Source of the DNA: Paraburkholderia phosphatilytica
GTDB taxonomy: Bacteria; Pseudomonadota; Gammaproteobacteria; Burkholderiales; Burkholderiaceae
Direction: 5' to 3'
NCBI RefSeq assembly: GCF_003443895.1
Contig: NZ_QQOA01000032.1
Span: forward strand, 1 to 64,000
Length of the DNA: 64,000 bases
The position numbers were made by a program, and so were the translations under genes. Position 1 is the first letter of the stretch. Each line of letters begins with the position of its first letter. Positions 8,918 to 17,397 of this stretch are shown in pieces. Below the pieces are notes generated by a model. That model ran no database searches, was not told where the DNA came from, and saw only the letters and a list, made by a program, of their open reading frames with translations.

Positions 8918-9239
8918 AGCGCCTCCGCGCTGAAAATTCTTGGTTTTTATGACGACTTCGCCTGTCGCGGACAACCGACCCGTCGTACGGCCGTCATCGC
9001 CTCGAAGATGACGCGTACCCGGTTGCCCGTTTCAACGCCAGCGCGACTGGCCGCCTATGATAGTGCTGAAATTCGCATACGGGTTAACGGAGCCGCGGCG
9101 CGAGACTTGAGCGTGCTGCCGCCTGGCCGCAACGGAACCGTGGGCATTTTCGGCGCCGCGAAAGGCGTGAGCGCAGATAGTAACGTGGATTAATTTCCGC
9201 CGCACCTGGTGGCTTTGCCCCTCAACTTTGGCCTGCCAA
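8918..9239. other. gap with no supported gene; upstream region of the binding-protein/c-di-GMP operon
   Basis: No reading frame here looks coding. The leftward operon starting at 8917 must have its promoter here. The right end carries whatever terminates the MarR-GNAT gene (stop at 9240), but I see no clear hairpin with a T-run. Nothing else stands out. Confidence 0.5.
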
Positions 9240-10229
9240 TCAAACCGGCGCATTCGGGCGAATCCGTCTGAAGCGCTGTTCGGTCACGGCGGTGCCCCAT
9301 TGCGAGCCCGCGAACTCGTCGGTCAGCTGAAAGCCCCACGATTCGTACAGGTGGCGCGCCGCATCGAGCCCCTTGAAGGTCCACAGGTACGTTTCTTCGT
9401 AATGCCGGTCGACGAATGCCATTGCCCGCGACATCAGCGCGCGCCCCATTCCGGTCCCACGCAACGAATCGTCGACGATGAACCAGCGCAGATGCGCGAC
9501 CCGCGCGTCCAGATCGCCGTCGATGGCCAGCGACGCCAGCGTGCGGCCGTTCTCCACGCACAGCCACAATTGCCTGCCTTCGGCGGGCAGGCTTTCCGCG
9601 AACGCGGCCAGCTCCGTCGCGACCCGCTTCTCGAAGAACGCGCCGAAGCCCCAGTGCTCCGCATAAAAGCGGCCGTGCAGGCTCGCCACGTCGCCGATGC
9701 AGCCCGGCCGGTAGCCTTCGGCGATCGCGACGCCCGTTGCGCCGTCCACGGCCTCGGCGGCGGGCTTCGCGAGATTGCCCTGCGCCAGCGCATCCGCATA
9801 GAGCGCGAGCGAGCGCACGAGCGTCTGCTGCTCGGCGGGCACGAGGCGCCGCAGCGCATTCGACACCTGATCGGTCGCAAAGCGGTCGATCTTGCGCCGC
9901 AGCGTCTGGCCCGCCTCGGTCAGCTGGAGCCCAAACGAGCGCGCATCGTCCGGTGCCGCGTTGCGGCGCACCAGCCCTTCCGATTCGAGCCGCGCGACCT
10001 GGCGGCTCATGTTCGACTTGTCGAGCCGCAGGATCGCCGCGAGCTCTTTCGCGGCGATGCCCGGCTTCGCGCCGATCTCGAGAATCGCATGCACGGCCGA
10101 CGGCGCGAACTCGCTCTCGGCCAACGTCGCGCGCATGAAACCCAGCTCGCGCACGAGGCGCCGCGAGAATTCGCGCAGTTCGAGAATGGTGCTGTCCCGC
10201 GGCGCGGCGGGGGGATCGATGACATCCAT
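9240..10229 (-). CDS. bifunctional MarR-family regulator / GNAT N-acetyltransferase
   Basis: A 329-residue fusion. Residues ~15-150 are a MarR winged helix domain (AKELAAILRLDKSNMSRQVARLES, then DDARSF at the wing). Residues ~165-325 are a GNAT acetyltransferase with the acetyl-CoA loop LRGTGMGRALM. ATG 10229 has AAGGAGC seven bases upstream. Such fusions are widespread but rarely characterised; the GNAT half may acetylate the inducer, a drug or a protein. A striking double palindrome lies 46-82 bp upstream (10275-10311), which suggests autoregulation. No partner gene is adjacent: the next upstream gene is a convergently regulated phosphatase ending in its own terminator. Confidence 0.88.
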   Translation of the reverse strand: MDVIDPPAAPRDSTILELREFSRRLVRELGFMRATLAESEFAPSAVHAILEIGAKPGIAAKELAAILRLDKSNMSRQVARLESEGLVRRNAAPDDARSFGLQLTEAGQTLRRKIDRFATDQVSNALRRLVPAEQQTLVRSLALYADALAQGNLAKPAAEAVDGATGVAIAEGYRPGCIGDVASLHGRFYAEHWGFGAFFEKRVATELAAFAESLPAEGRQLWLCVENGRTLASLAIDGDLDARVAHLRWFIVDDSLRGTGMGRALMSRAMAFVDRHYEETYLWTFKGLDAARHLYESWGFQLTDEFAGSQWGTAVTEQRFRRIRPNAPV

Positions 10230-10274
10230 GACGGCTCCTTGCCATTGGCGCGGCCATGAATCCGCCACGCATGA

Positions 10275-10311
10275 GTTGCGCTTCGCAACCAATCTAGTTG
10301 CGAAGCGCAAC
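10275..10311. promoter_or_regulatory. double-palindrome operator upstream of the MarR-GNAT gene
   Basis: GTTGCGCTTCGCAAC (10275-10289) and its exact reverse complement GTTGCGAAGCGCAAC (10297-10311) are separated by seven bases. Each 15-mer is itself a GTTGCG-N3-CGCAAC palindrome, so two operators stand side by side with centres 22 bp apart. That is about two helical turns, suiting two MarR dimers on one DNA face. MarR proteins commonly bind TTGC...GCAA palindromes. The position 46-82 bp before the start codon fits autorepression. Confidence 0.75.
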
Positions 10312-10344
10312 CCGCGCAAGCAGTAGTTTTACGGATCGTCAGCG

Positions 10345-10368
10345 AAAAAGGCCCGCGCGACGCGGGCC
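10345..10368 (-). terminator. intrinsic terminator of the phosphatase gene
   Basis: An eight-bp perfect stem GGCCCGCG/CGCGGGCC (10350-10357 with 10361-10368, loop CGA) is followed on the reverse strand by TTTTT (10349-10345). It lies 24 bp past the stop of the leftward phosphatase gene. Confidence 0.85.
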
Positions 10369-10391
10369 CCGCACATCACAACACCGCGCGC

Positions 10392-12104
10392 TCAGCCGCG
10401 CCGCGGCTTCACGAGCTCGATGGTCTCGAACAGCTCGTAACTGGCGGTCGGCGTCTTGTCGGCACCGGGCGCGTGGTAGTAGTTCATCGTGATCTTCGTC
10501 GCGCCGCCCGGATGGCCCGGGTCGTGATCGAACACCGCGATGCCGTAGCCCGTGCCCGTGTCGCGCTGCGCGGACCAGATCGCATCCTCGACCGCGTCGG
10601 CCGCCGGACGCACGAACGCACCCGCGGTCGTCGTGCTCGCCACCGGCCGGTTCGACTTCGTGAACACCTGCGCCTGCGGCTTGCCCGTGCCGACGTCGAG
10701 CCCGTACACGTCGAGCGGCGCGCTCGTGCCGCCGCCGCCGAGAATCAGGTGGATCGTGCCGTGGCTCGTATCGAAGGTGGTCGCGCTCGCGGCCACCGCC
10801 GGCGCCGGACGCGGCTGCAGCGTATCGACCGCCTGGCCGGTCGCGACGTCGGTGCCGGCGTTGTGGTTGCAACCGCGCACCGGGTAGCTGCGCTCGTAGT
10901 CGTGGTCGTGCCCGCACAGCACGAGGTCGACGCCATAGCGGTCGAACAGCGGCAGCCACGCTTCGCGAATGCCCTTGTCCGAGCCGTTGCCGGTCTTCGA
11001 CGAGCTCAACGCATCCTGATGCATCTGCACGATGATCCAGTCGATATCGTCGTCTTCATGCGCGCGGCGCAGCGTGTGTTCGAGCCAGCGCGTCTGCTCG
11101 CCGTTGCTGTAACCGCGCACGTACAGCGACGTGCCCGCCGGAATCGGCGCATTGCCCGTGCTCGCGACCGGCACCAGCGGCGTCGGTCCCGCGACGAACG
11201 CCGAAGCGTCCTGATAGACGACGTCGTCCGCGTCGAGCGACACGAACAGCACCGAGCTCACGCGGAAGCTGTACCAGTGGCCCGAAAAGCGCGTGCCGTT
11301 GTCGGGCAGCGTATAGCGCGTCAGATACGACGTGAGTCCCTGCTCGCCGTTGTAGAACTCGAGTTCGTGATTGCCGGGGCACGGCATCCACGGACGGTTC
11401 GCGGCCGAGCTCTGGTTGTTGTTGCCGAAGTCGCGCCACACGTCGGGCTGATGCGTCGGGTTCAGGTTCGCGTAGCAGAGGTCGCCGTTGAGCAGGTGGA
11501 AGAGCGGCTGGAAGCGCTCGACGGCCTGCACCGCGAAACGGCTCTGCGGATACGACAGCGCCCAGGCCGTGTTCGGCGTCGCGAGGTCGCCGTAGCTCGT
11601 GAAGCGGAACGGCGCGCGGCCGTGCGGCGCGGTGCGGAAGGTCGCGCTGAACGGCTGGCCGGCGCTGCTGTCGTTGTCGGCGGTGACTTCGTATTCGTAT
11701 TCCGTATCCGCCTGCAGGTCCGACAGCCGCGCGTGATACGCGATCACGATCTCGCCGTTCAGGCCGTCGGTGTAGCTGCGCTGCACGCCGTGCACGCTGG
11801 TCTTCTTCTCGCCGCTGCGGCCGTAGCGCACGCGCGGATTCACAGCGGCCGCGAGCGACGCCCACGACACGATCACTTCATGCGCGGGCTCCTTGCCGAA
11901 GGTCAGGTGGATCTGCTCGGGCGTGCCGTCCGGCGTCGACGACGTCGCGCGCGATACGGACGCGAGTGTGCCGGTGGCGGTCGCGAAACCGGACGCGCCG
12001 GCGAGCTTCAGGAAGCCGCGGCGCGACACGTTCAGGGCCGGGCCATCGTCCTGGCTCGTGGATAAATCGATGGGCGAAGCATCAGCGGGGTTGTTGTTCG
12101 ACAT
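10392..12104 (-). CDS. Tat-exported purple-acid-phosphatase-like metallophosphatase
   Basis: A 570-residue exported phosphatase. R28-R29 in SRRGFLKLAGASG form a twin-arginine signal. A purple acid phosphatase N-terminal fibronectin-like domain follows (~55-160), then the calcineurin-like catalytic domain with metal ligands in NGDLCYANL, CPGNHELEF, VQMHQDAL and CGHDHDYERSYP. It likely releases phosphate from organic esters in the periplasm. ATG 12104 starts MSNNNPADAS; the upstream part of the frame is not protein-like. It ends 24 bp before a strong terminator. A LysR/AmpR-type gene is divergent 258 bp away. A Pho-type control would be expected, but I did not find a convincing Pho box. Confidence 0.9.
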   Translation of the reverse strand: MSNNNPADASPIDLSTSQDDGPALNVSRRGFLKLAGASGFATATGTLASVSRATSSTPDGTPEQIHLTFGKEPAHEVIVSWASLAAAVNPRVRYGRSGEKKTSVHGVQRSYTDGLNGEIVIAYHARLSDLQADTEYEYEVTADNDSSAGQPFSATFRTAPHGRAPFRFTSYGDLATPNTAWALSYPQSRFAVQAVERFQPLFHLLNGDLCYANLNPTHQPDVWRDFGNNNQSSAANRPWMPCPGNHELEFYNGEQGLTSYLTRYTLPDNGTRFSGHWYSFRVSSVLFVSLDADDVVYQDASAFVAGPTPLVPVASTGNAPIPAGTSLYVRGYSNGEQTRWLEHTLRRAHEDDDIDWIIVQMHQDALSSSKTGNGSDKGIREAWLPLFDRYGVDLVLCGHDHDYERSYPVRGCNHNAGTDVATGQAVDTLQPRPAPAVAASATTFDTSHGTIHLILGGGGTSAPLDVYGLDVGTGKPQAQVFTKSNRPVASTTTAGAFVRPAADAVEDAIWSAQRDTGTGYGIAVFDHDPGHPGGATKITMNYYHAPGADKTPTASYELFETIELVKPRRG

Positions 12105-12362
12105 GTCTGCGTTCTCGTCCGGGGAGGGAGGGACGCTCGCGCATCTCCGTGGCACGACGGAGTGCCGCCAGTGCGCCAGACCGGCCGCACCTGGCCAGCC
12201 GCGCGGCGGGCTCGACCCGTACATTAGTCGTGCTGCCGTGACCGGGCTATGACACCGCAAAGCGCGCACCCGCTCGCTGCGGACGGGCCCGGCGCGGTTC
12301 CCGACGGCGCCAGGCGCAAGCGAGGATAATGGCGCCAGCCCCAAGAAAATCTATCACCTTCG

Positions 12363-13313
12363 ATGCGTCCTCATCTTCCGCTCAATGCGCTGCGCGCGTT
12401 CGAATCGTCGGCGCGACACCTGAGTTTCACCCGCGCGGCCCAGGAACTGAACGTCACCCAGGCAGCCGTCAGCCAGCAGGTGCGCAGCCTCGAGGAGCGG
12501 CTCGGCTGCACGCTGTTCCGGCGGCTGCCGCGCGGCCTCGGCATCACCGACGAAGGCCAGGCGCTGCTGCCCGTGCTGAGCGATGCGTTCAACCGGATCG
12601 AGACGGTGCTCAAGCAGTTCGACGGCGGCCATTTTCATGAAGTGCTGACGGTGGGCGTGGTCGGCACGTTTGCTGTGGCGTGGCTGATTCCGCGCCTCAA
12701 GCTGTTTCGCGACACGCATCCGTTCGTCGAACTGCGGCTCCTGACCCACAACAACCTCGTCGACCTCGCGGCCGAAGGGCTCGACTTCGCGATCCGTTTC
12801 GGCGAAGGCAACTGGCCCGGCACGCAGAACGCGAGACTCTTCGACGCGCCGCTCGCGGTGCTGTGCGCGCCCGAGATCGCGAAGCGTCTTCTCACGCCTG
12901 CCGACCTCGCGAAAGAGACGCTGCTGCGCTCGTACCGCGCGGACGAATGGCAGAACTGGTTCGCCGCGGCCGGGCTCGAGCCGCGCACGCTGAACGGACC
13001 GGTGTTCGATTCGTCGCGCCTGATGGTGGAAGCCGCGGTGCAGGGCGCGGGCGTGGCGCTCGCGCCGCCGCGCATGTTCGAGCGCGAGCTGCAGACTGGC
13101 GTGCTGGTGCGCGTGTTCGACACCGAAGTGCTGACCGGCAGCTACTGGCTGACCTGGCTGAGATCGCGCGAGATGTCGCCGGCGATGCAGCTCTTCGTTG
13201 CGTGGATTCTGGCCGAAGCTGAACGTGACGAACCCGGTGACGAACCCGGTGACGGGCCCGATGACGGGTCTGATGGCGGTTCCACGCACGCCCTCACACC
13301 GACCGCGCGATGA
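12363..13313 (+). CDS. LysR-family regulator of the GcvA/AmpR type
   Basis: A 316-residue LysR regulator whose whole length follows the GcvA/AmpR subgroup: LPLNALRAFESSARHLSFTRAA at the start, VGVVGTFAVAWLIPRL, LLRSYRADEWQNWF, and GSYWLTWLRSREMSPAMQLF near the end. In that subgroup AmpR/PenR control beta-lactamase genes and GcvA controls glycine cleavage. Neither kind of gene is adjacent here; the divergent neighbour is a phosphatase. The last ~25 residues are an Asp/Gly/Pro-rich tail made by a 12-bp tandem repeat (13225-13272). The 3' end overlaps the convergent LysR gene by 20 bp. Confidence 0.87.
   Translation: MRPHLPLNALRAFESSARHLSFTRAAQELNVTQAAVSQQVRSLEERLGCTLFRRLPRGLGITDEGQALLPVLSDAFNRIETVLKQFDGGHFHEVLTVGVVGTFAVAWLIPRLKLFRDTHPFVELRLLTHNNLVDLAAEGLDFAIRFGEGNWPGTQNARLFDAPLAVLCAPEIAKRLLTPADLAKETLLRSYRADEWQNWFAAAGLEPRTLNGPVFDSSRLMVEAAVQGAGVALAPPRMFERELQTGVLVRVFDTEVLTGSYWLTWLRSREMSPAMQLFVAWILAEAERDEPGDEPGDGPDDGSDGGSTHALTPTAR
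13225..13272 (+). repeat. four tandem copies of a 12-bp unit in a LysR gene 3' end
   Basis: The units are GTGACGAACCCG twice, then GTGACGGGCCCG and ATGACGGGTCTG, a 12-bp period kept in frame (four codons). They encode a DEPG/DGPD-like acidic tail. The first two copies are identical and the last two have drifted. Such a unit can change copy number without breaking the frame. Confidence 0.85.
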
Positions 13314-14187
13314 AATCCCGCAGCCATTGATGCGCGGGATCGCGATGCGCGCGCTCGTGCCATAGCATCGACATCTCGTAGCCCGGCACCTCGACGGGCG
13401 GCTCGACGATCCGCAGCGCGCGGCTGTCGCGCACCAGACGTTCCGGAATCATCGCGACGAGATCCGTGTGCTCGATCACCGACCTGACGAACAGGAAGTG
13501 CGGCACCGACAGCACCACGCGGCGCGCCAGGCCGCGCTCCGCGAGCGCGGCGTCCGTGGGACCGCTGAAGCCGCCGCCATCCGGCGACACGATCACCTGT
13601 TCGAGCGCGCAGAACTGCGCGAGCGTCGGTTTGCGCTTGAGGCTCGGGTGCCCCGCTCGCGCCGCGAGCACATAGCGCTCGGTGAAAAGCGCGCGGCGGC
13701 GCAAGCCGGGCGGCGCGCCTTCCGTCGTATGAAACGCGAGGTCGATGTCGCCCTGCTCCGCCTGCTTCGCGACCCGCGACGGCACTACTTCGATCACGGC
13801 GAGGCGCGAACCGGGCGCTGCGCTTCGCAGCCCGGCCAGCACCGGCTGCACGACCGTCGACTCGCTGTAGTCGGACGCGGCGACCCGCCATGTGTCGTCG
13901 GCCGCGGCGGGATCGAACGGCGCGGCGGGCGACACCGCGCGCTCCAGCGCCGCCAGCGCCTGCCGCAACGGCTCGCGCAGGTCGTCGGCGCGCGCGGTGG
14001 GCCGCATGCCGCGCGGCCCCGGCAGCAGCAACGGGTCGCCGAAGATGTCGCGCAGCCGCGCCAGATGCACGCTCACCGACGGTTGCGACAGATTCAGCCG
14101 CTCCGCTGCGCGCGTCACGTTGTGCTCGGACAGCAGCACGTCGAGCGTCAGCAGCAGGTTGAGGTCGAGGCGCCTGAGATTAATCAT
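13294..14187 (-). CDS. LysR-family regulator (NodD/LinR-like), divergent from a quinone reductase
   Basis: A 297-residue LysR protein beginning MINLRRLDLNLLLTLDVLLSE, with the helix-turn-helix AAERLNLSQPSVSVHLARLR. The form DLNLL...LLSEHNVTRAA is typical of the subgroup containing NodD and LinR, which often senses aromatic compounds. ATG 14187 has AGG seven bases upstream; ATG 14202 (five residues longer) is possible. It is divergent from the NAD(P)H:quinone oxidoreductase gene at 14276 across an 88-bp gap and so probably regulates it in response to a quinone or phenolic. Its 3' end overlaps the opposing LysR gene by 20 bp. Confidence 0.86.
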   Translation of the reverse strand: MINLRRLDLNLLLTLDVLLSEHNVTRAAERLNLSQPSVSVHLARLRDIFGDPLLLPGPRGMRPTARADDLREPLRQALAALERAVSPAAPFDPAAADDTWRVAASDYSESTVVQPVLAGLRSAAPGSRLAVIEVVPSRVAKQAEQGDIDLAFHTTEGAPPGLRRRALFTERYVLAARAGHPSLKRKPTLAQFCALEQVIVSPDGGGFSGPTDAALAERGLARRVVLSVPHFLFVRSVIEHTDLVAMIPERLVRDSRALRIVEPPVEVPGYEMSMLWHERAHRDPAHQWLRDFIARSV

Positions 14188-14275
14188 CACAATACCTGAC
14201 ATTTCATCAATTCATTTCCAATATACCAGTGCGCGTCGTACGCTGTTCTCCAGAGTCCTTTCCGGAGATCGAAAC

Positions 14276-15052
14276 ATGAACGTCCTGCTCGTCTATGCCC
14301 ACCCCGAACCGCGCTCGCTGAACGGGTCGCTGAAAGATTTCGCAATCGCGAGCCTCGAAGCGGCCGGCCACCATGTGCAGGTGTCCGACCTGTACGCGAT
14401 GCAATGGAAGGCATCGCTCGATGCGAACGACAGCCTCGACCGTGAGCCCGACGCGCGCTTCAACCCGAGCCTCGATTCGAAGCACGCGTTCGCGAACGGC
14501 CGGCAAAGCGCGGATATCGCGCAGGAGCAGGCGAAGCTGCGCTGGGCGGATGCGGTGATCCTGCAGTTTCCGCTGTGGTGGTTCTCGATGCCCGCGATCC
14601 TGAAGGGCTGGGTCGAGCGCGTGTATGCGTACGGCTTCGCGTATGGCGTCGGCGAGCACTCGGATTCGCACTGGGGCGATCGCTACGGCGAAGGATCGAT
14701 GGCGGGCAAGCGCGCGATGCTGCTCGTGACGACGGGCGGCTGGGAGTCGCACTACGGCGCGCGCGGTATCAACGGTCCGATCGACGACGTGCTGTTCCCG
14801 ATCCAGCACGGCGTACTGTATTACCCAGGCTTCGACGTGCTGCCGCCGTTCGTCGTGTACCGGACGAGCCGGATGGACGACGCGCGTTTCGCGTCCGTTC
14901 AGGACGAGCTGGGCCAACGCCTCGATACACTGTGGACCACGCCGCCGATTCCGTTCCGTCAGCAGAACGCGGGCGATTACGAGATTCCGGCTCTTACGCT
15001 ACGGCCGGAGATCGCGCCGGAACGGTCTGGGTTTGTCGCTCATCTGGCTTGA
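14276..15052 (+). CDS. NAD(P)H:quinone oxidoreductase, flavodoxin-like fold
   Basis: A 258-residue cytosolic flavoprotein of the NQO1/MdaB/KefF family, which reduces quinones by two electrons and so avoids semiquinone radicals. The N-terminal LLVYAHPEPRSLNGSLKD is the FMN/FAD-binding strand and loop; VILQFPLWWFSMPAILKGW and TTGGWESHYGARG are the other family blocks. ATG 14276 has CCGGAG nine bases before it. A divergent LysR gene lies next door. A role in detoxifying quinones is inferred from the family and the arrangement. Confidence 0.88.
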   Translation: MNVLLVYAHPEPRSLNGSLKDFAIASLEAAGHHVQVSDLYAMQWKASLDANDSLDREPDARFNPSLDSKHAFANGRQSADIAQEQAKLRWADAVILQFPLWWFSMPAILKGWVERVYAYGFAYGVGEHSDSHWGDRYGEGSMAGKRAMLLVTTGGWESHYGARGINGPIDDVLFPIQHGVLYYPGFDVLPPFVVYRTSRMDDARFASVQDELGQRLDTLWTTPPIPFRQQNAGDYEIPALTLRPEIAPERSGFVAHLA

Positions 15053-15081
15053 GCGGCTGCGCGAGGTGGCGGCCGCTACCG

Positions 15082-16011
15082 CTAGCGGCGGCCGCGGCGG
15101 GTTCCTTCCAGTTCATCGCGCAACGCTGAAGCCTGCGCCCCGATCGCGTCCCACAGCCGGTTCGCGACGGGGCCATGCGGGCGATCGCGCCGCCGCGCCG
15201 CCACCACTTCCTCGCGTCGCCCGGGCAATGCGCGGCTGACGATCGAACGCAGGCTGCCGTCGTCCAGCTCCGCTTCGATCAGGAAGCGCGGCAGATGTCC
15301 CCACGCGAGCCCCTGCAGAATGACCTCTTTTTTCATCGTCTGATCGGGCACCGTGCATTGCTGCGCGCCGTCGAGCACGAAGAAGTCACGAGCCGGCGAA
15401 TGACGCGCGGTATCGCGGATGATGCACTGGGTGAACGCGCGCAGCTGCTTCGGTTGAGGAGCGCGCGCGGTCGGATCGGGCAGCAGCGCCGGCGCGATCA
15501 CCGGCACGAACTGCACCTTGCACAGGTCGATCCACTCGATCCGCGCGTCTTCCTTGTCGACCCGATGCAGGATCAGATCGGCATCGCCATCCAGCAGGCG
15601 CTCGATCGGCCCCGTTACCGCTTCGAAATGCAGATGCAGCCGCGTGCCTGGACAGCCGGCGAACAAGCGGCTCAGGAGCCCGAGCAACGGCGCGCGCGGA
15701 CACACGTCGCCGATCACCACGTGCAGCTCGCTCTCCTCGCCGTTCGCGAGATGCGTCGCGTGTTCGTGCAGGTCGTCGAGTTCGCGCAGAAGCGCCTGTG
15801 AGCGCCGATGAAACGATGCGCCGGCCTCCGTCAGCCGCACGCGATAGCCGGCGCGATCGAGCAGCGTGAGTCCGAGCTGCCGCTCGAGCCGCGCGACCGC
15901 GGAGAAGACGGCGGGATGCGAGCGATGCAGCGTCGCCGCGGCGGCCTGAAAGCCGCCCGCATGGACCACCGCGTCGAAGCACTGCAGATCGTGGAGCGTG
16001 AAATCGGCCAT
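15082..16011 (-). CDS. LysR-family regulator divergent from an alpha/beta hydrolase
   Basis: A 309-residue LysR protein. The N-terminus MADFTLHDLQCFDAVVHAGG and the helix-turn-helix AAATLHRSHPAVFSAVARLE are slightly unusual: HRSHPAVFSAV replaces the common SQPAVS core. The C-terminal tail is Arg-rich (LEGTRRGRR). ATG 16011 was chosen because the long upstream frame runs into the divergent hydrolase gene. It is divergent from that gene across 108 bp and is probably its regulator. A short 7-bp hairpin (15072-15089) at its 3' end lacks a T-run. Confidence 0.83.
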   Translation of the reverse strand: MADFTLHDLQCFDAVVHAGGFQAAAATLHRSHPAVFSAVARLERQLGLTLLDRAGYRVRLTEAGASFHRRSQALLRELDDLHEHATHLANGEESELHVVIGDVCPRAPLLGLLSRLFAGCPGTRLHLHFEAVTGPIERLLDGDADLILHRVDKEDARIEWIDLCKVQFVPVIAPALLPDPTARAPQPKQLRAFTQCIIRDTARHSPARDFFVLDGAQQCTVPDQTMKKEVILQGLAWGHLPRFLIEAELDDGSLRSIVSRALPGRREEVVAARRRDRPHGPVANRLWDAIGAQASALRDELEGTRRGRR

Positions 16012-16119
16012 GTTCGTTTCGCTGACAAAGATTGTGCGATCTTTGTAATAGCTTTGGCGATCGCGCGCAACTACGATGGGTTCGTCATAGTCAATCACCG
16101 AACCCGGAACCCATCGAAC

Positions 16120-16926
16120 ATGAACACCCTTTCCAGTTTCACCACGTCGGACGGCTGCCGCATCGCATGGCGTCTCGACGGCGACGAACATCGCCCTGTG
16201 CTCGTGCTGTCGAATTCGATCGGCACCTCGCTGCATATGTGGGATGGCGAAATCGCCGCGCTGGCGTCGCGTTTTCGCGTGCTGCGTTACGACACGCGCG
16301 GACACGGCGCGTCGGGCGTGCCGTCGGGAGACTATTCGCTCGCGCGTCTCGGCATGGACGTCGTCGAGCTGCTCGATCATCTCGGCATCGAGCGCGCGCA
16401 TTTTCTCGGGCTGTCGCTGGGCGGCATCATCGGGCAATGGCTCGGCATTCACGCGGCCGGACGCATCGAGCGTCTGGTTCTTGCGAACACGTCGTCGTAT
16501 CTTGGGCCGGTGGAGCAGTGGAAAGACCGCATCGCGTCCGTGCTGCGCGTAGCGGACACGGGGGACATGACGGAAACCGCCGAAACGTTTCTGCGCAACT
16601 GGTTCCCGGCGCGCATGCTGGACGCGCGGGAACCCGTCGTCGAGCGATTTCGCGCGATGCTGCTGGAGACCGACCCGCGCGGTCTCGCCGGCTGCTATGC
16701 GGCCGTACGCGATACCGACCTGCGCACGGCGATCGCTTCGATTCACGTGCCGACGCTCGTGATCGCCGGCCGCTACGACACCGTCACGGCCGCAAGCCAC
16801 AGCGAAGCGATCGCCGCGACGATACCGGGTGCGATGCTCTTCGTGCTGCCCGCGGTGCATCTGTCGAATGTCGAATTTCCGCGCGAATTCGTACAGGCCG
16901 TGACGGGATTTCTGGACGAAGCCTGA
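16120..16926 (+). CDS. alpha/beta hydrolase, 3-oxoadipate enol-lactonase-like
   Basis: A 268-residue alpha/beta hydrolase closely resembling PcaD enol-lactonases: LVLSNSIGTSLHMW (oxyanion region), LRYDTRGHGAS, nucleophile Ser in GLSLGGIIG, and a late His in HLSNVEFP. The window's pca operon has its own pcaD (47821-48612), so this is a second copy with a separate LysR regulator. It may serve another lactone or ester. It is followed six bases later by a convergent cupin gene. ATG 16120 gives MNTLSSFTTSDG. Confidence 0.82.
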   Translation: MNTLSSFTTSDGCRIAWRLDGDEHRPVLVLSNSIGTSLHMWDGEIAALASRFRVLRYDTRGHGASGVPSGDYSLARLGMDVVELLDHLGIERAHFLGLSLGGIIGQWLGIHAAGRIERLVLANTSSYLGPVEQWKDRIASVLRVADTGDMTETAETFLRNWFPARMLDAREPVVERFRAMLLETDPRGLAGCYAAVRDTDLRTAIASIHVPTLVIAGRYDTVTAASHSEAIAATIPGAMLFVLPAVHLSNVEFPREFVQAVTGFLDEA

Positions 16927-16932
16927 GCGGCC

Positions 16933-17322
16933 TCAAGCGTCGCCGGTCGGCACGATGCCCGCGCCTTCCACCATCAGCATCACCGTCTTTTCCGGCGCGC
17001 GCGGCCGGTGCAGCGTGCCTTTCGGCACGACGAAGCCGAAGCCCGGCTGCAATTCGACGGTGCGGCCTTCGAGTTCGATCAGCAAACGGCCGCTCACCAC
17101 GTAAAAGAACTCGTCCTCGGTGTCGTGCTTGTGCCAGTGGTACTCGCCCTGCACCACACCGAGTCGCACGACCGACTCGTTCACGCGGCAAAGCGTCTGG
17201 TTGTACCAGGGGTGCTGGTTCGCGGCGACGAGCGACGGCACGTCGATCACGTGCGCGGCGCCGAACAGCACGTCGAGCCGCGTCAGGTAAGGGGAAGAAC
17301 TGCTCTGCACGACATCCTCCAT
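16933..17322 (-). CDS. small cupin-domain protein
   Basis: A 129-residue single-domain cupin. Motif 1 is clear (YHWHKHDTEDEFFYVVSG, giving the two His and one Glu of the metal site) and motif 2 follows (PKGTLHRP). It may bind a small molecule or act as a mannose-6-phosphate-isomerase-like enzyme; the substrate cannot be told. ATG 17322 has no strong ribosome site. It lies just downstream of an AraC gene on the opposite-direction side of the hydrolase gene, with no obvious operon partner. Confidence 0.8.
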   Translation of the reverse strand: MEDVVQSSSSPYLTRLDVLFGAAHVIDVPSLVAANQHPWYNQTLCRVNESVVRLGVVQGEYHWHKHDTEDEFFYVVSGRLLIELEGRTVELQPGFGFVVPKGTLHRPRAPEKTVMLMVEGAGIVPTGDA

Positions 17323-17397
17323 GGCGGATCGCCTTCGTTTGTTGAATCAACGAGCGATTCTGGAGCGCCATGCAGGCGGGTGTCTTGAACGATGCCG

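Noticed and set aside
13225..13272. 12-bp repeats as a CRISPR or integron element
   Set aside because: Units are contiguous and in frame inside a LysR gene; no spacers.
15072..15089. 7-bp hairpin between two convergent genes as a terminator
   Set aside because: No T-run on either side and it overlaps the LysR stop region; too weak.
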